Below, one piece after another: positions 8,627-16,091 of a stretch of DNA of 64,000 bases. The DNA comes from Thermodesulfobacterium sp. (GTDB lineage Bacteria; Desulfobacterota; Thermodesulfobacteria; Thermodesulfobacteriales; Thermodesulfobacteriaceae): the NCBI GenBank assembly GCA_017656385.1, contig JACDNX010000006.1:1-64000 (forward strand), in the 5' to 3' direction. The notes under the pieces are model-generated. The model ran no database searches. It was given only the letters and a program-made list of their open reading frames with translations, and was not told where the DNA came from. The position numbers and the translations under genes are program-made. Position 1 is the first letter of the stretch. Each line of letters opens with the position of its first letter.

Positions 8627-10957
8627 TTAAACTTCTAACCATGATTCAGAAAATATAGTTTCTCCTGTTAAAACCTTAACGGTCTTGTATATTTCAGTTT
8701 CCTTAGGTGAAAGCTTTTGAGTATCTATTTCTTCTCCTTCCATTATCCTATGCACAAGTGAAACCCATTGAGGATGTTTACCCTTAGCAATTTCTATCAG
8801 TTCTTTATCGTATATGTCAAGTATTGCACTATAAAGATTGTATTTCATAAGCATCATAAGCATAACTCTGTTTAAATAAGGCCTTAAATGAGGAGCTACT
8901 CCATTGGAAACATTTGAAAGGCCAACAATTGTTTTAACTCCTGGTGTAACTTCTTGAAGCATGGAAAGAAAGTTAAGAATCTCTCTAATCTGTTGAGCTC
9001 CAAGAGTTATAGGGGTAAGAACAGGATCAACCCATATTTTTTCATTTGGTATATCGTATTCATTAAGTTTTCCTACCAGATCCACTGCAAGGGAGGCTCT
9101 TTCATTGGCATCTCTTGGAAGCCCTGATTCTCCCCATAAAAGTGCAACCACATCACAACCGGTTTCAGCAGCAAAAGGTGCAAGTCTGTTTAGTCTTTCA
9201 GGATGAATAGTAATGGAATTTATAAGTGCTTTTGAGGGCTGTTTTGAAACCTTAAGCCCTGCTATCATTGCATCTGGATTTGTAGTATCAAGTGAAATAG
9301 GAATATCTACCACCTCTTCAACAATTCTTACAATCCAAGGTGCCAGTTCTTGAGCATCCTTTTTTGCTGGTCCTATATTTAAATCCAAATACTCTGCTCC
9401 AAGTTCAGCACTTTCCTTAGCCATCTTTTGAATAGGCTGTGCTTGGCGTTCTTTTATGGCCTTCCCTATTCTTTTTGACATTATATTGATATTTTCAGCT
9501 ATACAGACCACTTTGTGGTTGCCTTCTTCTTTTTTTTCTTTTTCTTTCTTAACTGCTTGTTTTTCCTCCTCTACCACTTCTATCCTTTCAGTTTTTTTTT
9601 CTTTTTTTAATTCTTCAGTAAAATTTTTAAAAAAAGCTGGTATCCCACTTGCTTCTCTTGGCCCTACAATAATTTCCCACCCAGGCAATTCCTCCTCAAG
9701 TTCTCCTTTTATACCAGCTAAGTATCCGGGAATAATGAGCTTTCTGTGTTTAATTTTTTCTTCAATTCCACATTTTTTAATAAACGGAGCTATGGTATCA
9801 GCTCCAAACTTACCAGCTGCCCAAGCTGTAAGAACTGATAAACCATCTGTATCTTTTATAAGAAGCCAGGTTGGAACCCTGCTTGCTTCAATTTCACCAT
9901 TTACAATAAAATAAGTAAGAGCAAAGTTACAAGTTATAGCAACTAAAGAGTTCTCGTCAGGACCGTTTATAGGATAAATACCCTCTTCCACAACAAGTGG
10001 TTTTTGAGGATCTGTATAGATATTCATTCTTTCTACTAAGAGATTAAACAAAGCTTCTGGCTTTAGATCCGAAAGAATAATGATGCTACTGTATTTACAA
10101 ATGAGTGCACTTGCAATGAGTGCCTCAAAAAGATAAGAACTTGTATAGCGGTATGGGAAAGTTATAACCGGAAAACCAAAAGGTTTAAATCTATTCTTAA
10201 CAGCTGTTTTTCTTATAATTATCAAATCTTCAAAAAGCTCTCTTACTCCTTGAGAACCAGGATCAAGAACAAGCTTTCTTAAACCCTTTTTTAAAGCCTT
10301 TTCAGATAATTTAGAAATTTCATCTAAGCTCTCACCTATTATGGTAAGAGGTGCTTGAGTCTCAATAGAAAGCTTAGAAAGTTCCTCAAAATTTTGAGAA
10401 CCGGCACCGTAGATCAAGGGTTTAAAATCTCCGCATACTTCTATAGCCTCTCTTAGTATTTTAGTCTCTGAAGATGCTAGAACTAAAGCCACCCAGGGGA
10501 GTTCACTTCTTACTTTTCTGGTAATTTCTACCAGTTTACCCCCGTTTTCTTCATCTTGTAGAAATAAAATCTCAGGTTTAAGGGTAATTCCTACCCTTTC
10601 CCATTTCAGTTTTTTATAAAGCTCTATTCTCCTTAAAATTTCTTCTTCTTGCATTTTTGTTGAGATAAAAGTTCCTATAAGTGGAGGATTTTCAAAGCGT
10701 TTATCGTGTCTGAAAAGGACACTTTCTCCACCCAGAAAATAGGTATATTCACCTCCGCCGAGTTCTACTTTTTTTACAGGTGGAGCTGAAGCTTCAGCAA
10801 TTTCTTCTTTAACTGCAGGGTCAACATAAGGACAGGCATTTATATCTGCCTGACCCGCAGCCACCTTCATAGCAAATGCCATACAGGTAGAAAATCCACA
10901 TTCCTTGCAATTTGTCTTAGGTAATTTTTTTAAAATCTGAATCCCTGTAAGACCCAT
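8627..10957 (-). CDS. acsC-acsE: Fused corrinoid Fe-S protein large subunit (AcsC) and methyl-THF:corrinoid methyltransferase (AcsE)
   Basis: Residues 1-446 are AcsC: a [4Fe-4S] site with Cys17, Cys20, Cys25 and Cys42, a TIM barrel, and the cobamide-binding end closing with VGPREASGIPAFF, where free AcsC normally stops. A 33-residue Lys/Glu linker (447-479) follows. Residues 480-776 are the pterin-binding methyltransferase AcsE, with IAENINIM, DLNIGP, LDTTN, WVDPVLTP and GLSNVSNG as family landmarks. Together these move the methyl group from methyl-tetrahydrofolate to cobalt and on to ACS. In the acetogens I know, acsC and acsE are separate genes. An insertion of about 25 residues lies near the AcsE C-terminus. 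Lies 21 bases after acsB. Confidence 0.95.
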   Translation of the reverse strand: MGLTGIQILKKLPKTNCKECGFSTCMAFAMKVAAGQADINACPYVDPAVKEEIAEASAPPVKKVELGGGEYTYFLGGESVLFRHDKRFENPPLIGTFISTKMQEEEILRRIELYKKLKWERVGITLKPEILFLQDEENGGKLVEITRKVRSELPWVALVLASSETKILREAIEVCGDFKPLIYGAGSQNFEELSKLSIETQAPLTIIGESLDEISKLSEKALKKGLRKLVLDPGSQGVRELFEDLIIIRKTAVKNRFKPFGFPVITFPYRYTSSYLFEALIASALICKYSSIIILSDLKPEALFNLLVERMNIYTDPQKPLVVEEGIYPINGPDENSLVAITCNFALTYFIVNGEIEASRVPTWLLIKDTDGLSVLTAWAAGKFGADTIAPFIKKCGIEEKIKHRKLIIPGYLAGIKGELEEELPGWEIIVGPREASGIPAFFKNFTEELKKEKKTERIEVVEEEKQAVKKEKEKKEEGNHKVVCIAENINIMSKRIGKAIKERQAQPIQKMAKESAELGAEYLDLNIGPAKKDAQELAPWIVRIVEEVVDIPISLDTTNPDAMIAGLKVSKQPSKALINSITIHPERLNRLAPFAAETGCDVVALLWGESGLPRDANERASLAVDLVGKLNEYDIPNEKIWVDPVLTPITLGAQQIREILNFLSMLQEVTPGVKTIVGLSNVSNGVAPHLRPYLNRVMLMMLMKYNLYSAILDIYDKELIEIAKGKHPQWVSLVHRIMEGEEIDTQKLSPKETEIYKTVKVLTGETIFSESWLEV

Positions 10958-10978
10958 TTATACTTCCCCTTTTAAAAT

Positions 10979-13201
10979 TTACATAATAGGTGGTAATTTA
11001 AGCACTGGATGGTTTACTTTTTTTATCCAGTTAATAAGTTCTTCCTCTGTATTAACCGTGGTCTCATCTGCAATTTTTTCCAGAAAATCTGGAACACCCA
11101 ATTCTTCTGCTCTTTTCTGGAGTCTTTCTCTTAACTCTTCTTTTAACATCTTGGGCATCCAAACAATTCTTAAAAATCCATCTTCTGCAGAAATAAACTT
11201 TTTGGAAGTAATGTATTGTTTGGAAATACCTAAAAATCCCGGAGTTACATTTCCTCCACCTATCATTCCTGCAAGAGTAGAAAATTTAAATCCAATTGGT
11301 GTTTCTTTAGTAAACTCTCTATTTACTATGATTATTCCATTAGATCTTGCAGAGACAGCTGCAATGGCTTCCATACAACCACATACAGTCATCGGATTAT
11401 TGACTATACTATACAAACTAACTCTATCTACTGTACCTTTGGAAGCTTTTTTAATAAACTCATTTACCCCTTCAAATTGACCCAATTTCAAATCAATAGG
11501 CTTTCCTTTTAAAATTGGCTGATTTGGTCCAGCAGGATTGATCTGATAATAAGCCTTTCCATCAAGCCAGCTATAAGCTCCGCAAGGGCCTCCTCTTTCA
11601 GGAGTAATTACACAAACATGGGTAGGTGCAAAACTCTGACATAAAGTGCAGGAATAAAATACATCTACATTCTCATCAACCATATCTGCAAGCCTTGCAT
11701 CTCTTTTTTCATATACACCTTTAGCCATTTCCAATATTTCTTTCACCCTCTCCTCATCTGTATAGATTGTAACCTGACACTTGTCTACTATTGCACTAAA
11801 ATCCTGTTTAATTCTGGCATACAAAATCTTCCCAATGTGTTTAAAAAGAAAACCCTTTTCAACAGCCTGTTTGCTAACTCTAATCCATACTATGTTCCTC
11901 TGCCCTATATGCATAATCCCTTGAGCATAGTTGATGAAATAATGAAACTGTCTTTCAATAATGGGTTCAAAATCTTCTTGCATATTTGCACCAGCTACTT
12001 TCACCACTATAGCAAGAGGCACTCTATAAGGTGGGCCCTTTTCATCAATTTTGGGAAGGTCAGAAATTTCAGGGCCTACAACCTCTATTTCACCATCTTT
12101 TATATCTTCAAAAGATGTAGATATTAAAAGTTCTACTGCAGGGCTTTTCCCTCCACCACATTCTAAAAACAGATCTTCTTTTCTAACTCTTTCTCCTTCA
12201 AAAGCAGGTGCATAAGCTACAGGAACATCTATTTTTGTTGTAGCAACTTTAACTCCTCTTACAAAAAGTGCTTTTTCAACAATTTCCTCATGAGGCACTT
12301 TTGATACCAGATGTTCATAAGTGCAAACTCCGTAAGGTTTAATTTCTGGCAATTCCCAGTCAGAAATGGTTGGAAATCCCCAATTCATTGCTCCAGCTGC
12401 ATTTGCAGCCCACTCTTCCGAAGGAGGTCCAAAAGCAATTACAAAAGCATAGGTTCTATCTTTGTTAAAAAGCAGATTATTTATATAATCTCCTGGTTTT
12501 ATCCCTCCAAAGGACATGGCAACTCTGCAAGCAAAACCGATAGCAAAAACTACACTTGTGTAATCTGGACCAAAGGGTATCAGTCTTACAGGCCAACCGA
12601 GTTGAATTCCTGCTTCTTTAAGTAGGTAGGGCATATAAATGCCATTTGTTTGATCATGCATAAAAACATAAAGTGATCTTTCAAGGAGTTCTTGAGTTAT
12701 CTTTTTTGCTGTTTCTTTATCAGAAGGAGAGCCAAGTAAAACTGCAAAACCAGGAGCTGTCCCATCAACAAACTCAACCCCTCTTTTTCTAAAGATAACA
12801 TCGTCTGCTGCTCCAAGCCAAATGTTTTCTTCTGTAGGCTCTTCAGTTTTTGTATATAAATCAGGTTTTTCCAAATAGTTTATAGCCTCAATTATTTCTT
12901 CTGCAAAAAAAGTGGCCATTCCTGCATCAAGTGCTGGACCTAAGTACGGAAGACTATGCTTCTCAGAAGGAACTTTAGGTAAAAGCTTTTTAGCTTCCTG
13001 TAAAATCTCTTCACAATCACCAAGCCTCTTTACTGGATAACCCAGTATGGCATAAATAACAGGTAAATAATAAGCTGTATTGGGAAATCCTATCTCAGTA
13101 GATTTCCCAAATTTTTTTACAGCGGATTCATATTTTTCCCATGCTCTTTCTATAATTTTATGTGCACCTTTTATAGCTACACTAAAAATTATCTTAGACA
13201 T
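10979..13201 (-). CDS. acsB: Acetyl-CoA synthase catalytic subunit
   Basis: Joins CO, a methyl group and CoA into acetyl-CoA at the A-cluster. 740 residues, the full bacterial length, including the N-terminal CODH-binding domain that archaeal versions lack. The A-cluster [4Fe-4S] ligands are all present: Cys518, Cys521, Cys530 and Cys540 in YSCTLCQSF...VCVITPERGGPCG. The nickel-binding Cys-Gly-Cys motif is at 607-609 (TVCGCMEA). The C-terminal motif TPIGFKFSTLAGMIGGG is also intact. It lies between acsD and acsC-acsE with short gaps (19 and 21 bases). Nothing suggests loss of activity, in contrast to the CODH-like protein upstream. Confidence 0.98.
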   Translation of the reverse strand: MSKIIFSVAIKGAHKIIERAWEKYESAVKKFGKSTEIGFPNTAYYLPVIYAILGYPVKRLGDCEEILQEAKKLLPKVPSEKHSLPYLGPALDAGMATFFAEEIIEAINYLEKPDLYTKTEEPTEENIWLGAADDVIFRKRGVEFVDGTAPGFAVLLGSPSDKETAKKITQELLERSLYVFMHDQTNGIYMPYLLKEAGIQLGWPVRLIPFGPDYTSVVFAIGFACRVAMSFGGIKPGDYINNLLFNKDRTYAFVIAFGPPSEEWAANAAGAMNWGFPTISDWELPEIKPYGVCTYEHLVSKVPHEEIVEKALFVRGVKVATTKIDVPVAYAPAFEGERVRKEDLFLECGGGKSPAVELLISTSFEDIKDGEIEVVGPEISDLPKIDEKGPPYRVPLAIVVKVAGANMQEDFEPIIERQFHYFINYAQGIMHIGQRNIVWIRVSKQAVEKGFLFKHIGKILYARIKQDFSAIVDKCQVTIYTDEERVKEILEMAKGVYEKRDARLADMVDENVDVFYSCTLCQSFAPTHVCVITPERGGPCGAYSWLDGKAYYQINPAGPNQPILKGKPIDLKLGQFEGVNEFIKKASKGTVDRVSLYSIVNNPMTVCGCMEAIAAVSARSNGIIIVNREFTKETPIGFKFSTLAGMIGGGNVTPGFLGISKQYITSKKFISAEDGFLRIVWMPKMLKEELRERLQKRAEELGVPDFLEKIADETTVNTEEELINWIKKVNHPVLKLPPIM

Positions 13202-13220
13202 TTCTTTATCACTCCTTTCT

Positions 13221-14465
13221 TTAATTTGCCATCAAGAGATCAAAAAACGATTGACAAAGTTCTATAGCTTTAGGGTGTCTCATTATCAACAAATCTCCTC
13301 CAGCAAGAGAAAGCACTATTGCTGTAATTGCTTCCATCAGCACACCTCTTGTTTCCTGCTCTCCAAAAATATCATCTGTAGGTAGTTGTGCCTCTTTGGT
13401 TGCCCAGACCTCTCTTCCAACAGCACATACAAAAGGAGATTGTAAAGTCGTATCATTGTAATACAAAGCTGCAATCCTTATTCTCTCCATCACCGAATAG
13501 GCATACTCAATTCCATACCCCAATGCACCTATAGAAGGATCCATTATTATCTTATCTAAGGGTAATCCCATGTTTTCAAGAAGTATGTTAAGCTGTTTTG
13601 CCAAATTAACATCTATAGGACTTGATGCAATTACAGGTAAATTATATCCCATTGCAACAGCTGCCAGAGTTCTGTAATTACTCTCCAAGAGAGGTCCTAT
13701 TGCTATTCCTTTTCCTCCTATTAACTCTGCAACTTCTTTTATTATTTTTACATCCTTTTCAGAATTGCCAGAGCCCCATATAATAATAGGCACATCAACT
13801 GAATCTGTCACTTTTTTTACCACTTGTTTAGCATGCTCGGCATCAAGATTTAAGTAATTGGGATCTGTTCCTTGTAAATAAAGACATATAGCCTCTGCAC
13901 CATAAACTTCAACACACTTTTTTGCCCAAAGAGCTGGATCATGAAAAACATCAGAAAAATATTTAGCCAAACTTTCAGGCCAGTCTTCTGGTTTAACATC
14001 CAAAATTTCCATAGCAATTTTTACTCCGTTCCCCATATGCCCTTCAAAAAGATAAAAAGGTAAACAGGTCTCTCCTCCAACTTTTAAACTTCTTTCTCCC
14101 CCTCCTATTACAACCTCTCTTATCTTTTCAGTGGTAACATCCTTATAAAGACTTTCAGAAATATTTTTAGCTCTCTCTGATAAAGGTCTGTAAATATTGG
14201 TAGGCTCAGCTTTTGCTATTTGTTCTATTTTTGTTTTTTTCTCTTCTTTTTTTACTGATATAACTTTCTCTTCAACCTTTAATTCTTCTTTTTCTTCTTT
14301 CAATTCTTTTTCTTCCACAAAAATTGTTTTATTAAACAACTCTGTTTCAAGCCTTTCTATTCCCTCTTCCAGCTGTTCAATCCCTGCATGAAGACTCTTT
14401 AAACCCAGTCTCAGGTCTGATAAAATATCAATCAGGCTTTTTAAAAGCTCTTTTTCATTTTGCAT
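13221..14465 (-). CDS. acsD: Corrinoid Fe-S protein small subunit with N-terminal heptad extension
   Basis: The core (about residues 90-414) is the TIM-barrel small subunit that pairs with AcsC and holds the cobamide; SLKVGGETCLPF, EGHMGNG and VWATKEAQLP are typical landmarks. The N-terminus carries about 90 extra residues: a helix with leucines at 18, 25, 32, 39 and glycines at 21, 28, 35, then a Glu/Lys linker. The same pattern, one residue earlier, starts the CODH-like protein of this operon. The family usually begins near the barrel at about 310-320 residues, so the extension is an addition. It most likely serves as a docking helix. Confidence 0.96.
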   Translation of the reverse strand: MQNEKELLKSLIDILSDLRLGLKSLHAGIEQLEEGIERLETELFNKTIFVEEKELKEEKEELKVEEKVISVKKEEKKTKIEQIAKAEPTNIYRPLSERAKNISESLYKDVTTEKIREVVIGGGERSLKVGGETCLPFYLFEGHMGNGVKIAMEILDVKPEDWPESLAKYFSDVFHDPALWAKKCVEVYGAEAICLYLQGTDPNYLNLDAEHAKQVVKKVTDSVDVPIIIWGSGNSEKDVKIIKEVAELIGGKGIAIGPLLESNYRTLAAVAMGYNLPVIASSPIDVNLAKQLNILLENMGLPLDKIIMDPSIGALGYGIEYAYSVMERIRIAALYYNDTTLQSPFVCAVGREVWATKEAQLPTDDIFGEQETRGVLMEAITAIVLSLAGGDLLIMRHPKAIELCQSFFDLLMAN

Positions 14466-14493
14466 TCTATCCTCCAGAAATTATAAAACTTAT

Positions 14494-15417
14494 TCAACAA
14501 ATTTTTGGTCTAGGGTAAAGCTTTGCCCTCTTTACAATTTCAGGAACAATAAATTCCCATCCAATTGCCATGATATGGACCCCGCTAACACCAGGATTTT
14601 CTTTAACTCTTTCTATAATTTCCACCGCAATATTAATCCCTTCTTCTTTTTCATCTTTTGCAGATTCCATTCTCCTTATCAGCTCGTCTGGAACCTCTAT
14701 TCCAGGAACTTTGTTCTCTTTCATATATTTAAGCATTTTTAAAGATTTGGGCGGAGCAATACCAGCAAGTATGTAAACTTTTTCTAATATACCTAAATCT
14801 TCACACAATCTTATAAACTTTTCAAATCTCTCTAAGTTGTAAACTATCTGAGTTTGAATAAATCTTGCTCCTGCCTTTATTTTTTTTGCCAATCTTATCG
14901 GTCTAAACTCTAATGGATCGGCAAAGGGGTTTTCCACTGCTCCTATAAAAAAATAAGGATGTTTCCCTTTAACTTCTTTTTTATTAAAAAATCTACCTTC
15001 AGAAAGATTTTTTGCTAAGCTAATTAGCTGAATTGAATCTAAATCAAAAACAGGCTTTGCTTGCGGATGATCTCCCAAGCTTACATAATCTCCTGTTAGG
15101 CACAAAATATTTTTAACTCCCAGAGCTGAAGCTCCCAGCAAATCAGATTGAATGGCTATTCTATTTCTGTCTCTGCAGGTAATATGCATTACAGGTTCAA
15201 TATTTTCTTTTTGTAAAATAACTGCTCCTGCAAGGCTTGACATTTTAACCGTAGCCCTTGGTGAATCTGTAATGTTAACTGCATCCACATAGCCTTTTAA
15301 CCACCTTGCCTTTTCTTTTATCAACTTAGGATCTGCATTCTTAGGAGGCTCTATTTCTGCAGTAACTGCAAATTGACCTGATTCCAACACTTTTTGAAGA
15401 TTAGTTTTTATTTCCAA
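14494..15417 (-). CDS. metF: Methylenetetrahydrofolate reductase, MetF subunit
   Basis: Reduces methylene-THF to methyl-THF, the last step of the methyl branch. 307 residues forming one FAD-binding TIM barrel. Landmarks are AEIEPPKN near residue 20, VNITDSPRA near 48, HITCRDRNR near 79, LTGDYVSLGDHP near 105 and FIQTQIVYN near 188. It overlaps metV by 17 bases, a tight pairing typical of the two-subunit MetVF enzyme of acetogens. No HdrABC or RnfC2 genes accompany it here, so its electron donor is not shown. Confidence 0.95.
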   Translation of the reverse strand: MEIKTNLQKVLESGQFAVTAEIEPPKNADPKLIKEKARWLKGYVDAVNITDSPRATVKMSSLAGAVILQKENIEPVMHITCRDRNRIAIQSDLLGASALGVKNILCLTGDYVSLGDHPQAKPVFDLDSIQLISLAKNLSEGRFFNKKEVKGKHPYFFIGAVENPFADPLEFRPIRLAKKIKAGARFIQTQIVYNLERFEKFIRLCEDLGILEKVYILAGIAPPKSLKMLKYMKENKVPGIEVPDELIRRMESAKDEKEEGINIAVEIIERVKENPGVSGVHIMAIGWEFIVPEIVKRAKLYPRPKIC

Positions 15418-16078
15418 CTCTCAACCCCTCTCTCAATTCTCTTATTCCTTCACCATAAAGACTTCTCCAATCTTTTGCTTCCCATATTTCCATTAATTTT
15501 TCGAGTTTTCCTCTTTTTTTAAGCCTTTTTATAATTTGATACCACACACAGGGTAACCCTTTTCTTACTTCACATACTCCATTTTTAGATCCACCACATG
15601 GCCCATTAAGCATATTTTTAGGACATCTTGTTATTGGACAAAGCCCAGCAGTATAACCTACTATACAATCTCCGCAAGCCCTACATTTTTCAATACAAAT
15701 ACCTTCTCTTAACTCTGCACCCAAAAATAAAGTATTCATTCCTGGATATACTTCTATTTCAGAATAAATATCCGCTATTAAATTAACCCCCACTCCGCAA
15801 CTCAATGTTACTACTGCCTTAACCTCTTTTATTAAATCATTTATACCTTTCACATATCGAAGTTCACACAGTCTAATTAATGTTTTTTCTAAAATTTCTA
15901 TGGATTTCCCCAAGTCTCTCATTTTGTTTTTTATCTCTTCGGCAAGCCTTTTTACTGCATCTCCACCAGATGTTGCACAGCCATAAGGACATTCCTGACA
16001 TCCCAGCACAAGAATTTTATCATGTTCCTCTATATAGCTCAAAATTTCTTCTAATGGCTTTCTTTTGATTACTATCAT
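15401..16078 (-). CDS. metV: MetV, zinc/iron-sulfur partner of methylene-THF reductase
   Basis: 225 residues with many cysteines: CQECPYGC at about 27-34, LSCGVG near 94, and a dense C-terminal cluster (CIEKCRACGDC, CPITRCPKNMLNGPCGG, GVCEV, PCVW). The last cluster is the hallmark of the MetV/MTHFR C-terminal domain, which in characterised acetogens links MetF to an electron donor. The gene lies between the CODH-like gene and metF and overlaps metF. The assignment rests on the Cys signature and the metF pairing. Confidence 0.92.
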   Translation of the reverse strand: MIVIKRKPLEEILSYIEEHDKILVLGCQECPYGCATSGGDAVKRLAEEIKNKMRDLGKSIEILEKTLIRLCELRYVKGINDLIKEVKAVVTLSCGVGVNLIADIYSEIEVYPGMNTLFLGAELREGICIEKCRACGDCIVGYTAGLCPITRCPKNMLNGPCGGSKNGVCEVRKGLPCVWYQIIKRLKKRGKLEKLMEIWEAKDWRSLYGEGIRELREGLRVGNKN

Positions 16079-16091
16079 CCGGCTTTTCTCC

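Noticed and set aside
9456-9914. Plus-strand open frame of 152 codons opposite acsC-acsE
   Set aside because: It is the antisense shadow of the Lys/Glu linker region (Ser/Phe-rich, no ribosome site).
11058-11480. Plus-strand open frame opposite acsB
   Set aside because: Shadow of a strongly conserved minus-strand gene; no homologous features.
13080-13385. Plus-strand open frame across the acsB/acsD junction
   Set aside because: Shadow frame with no start signal; both flanking genes are certain.
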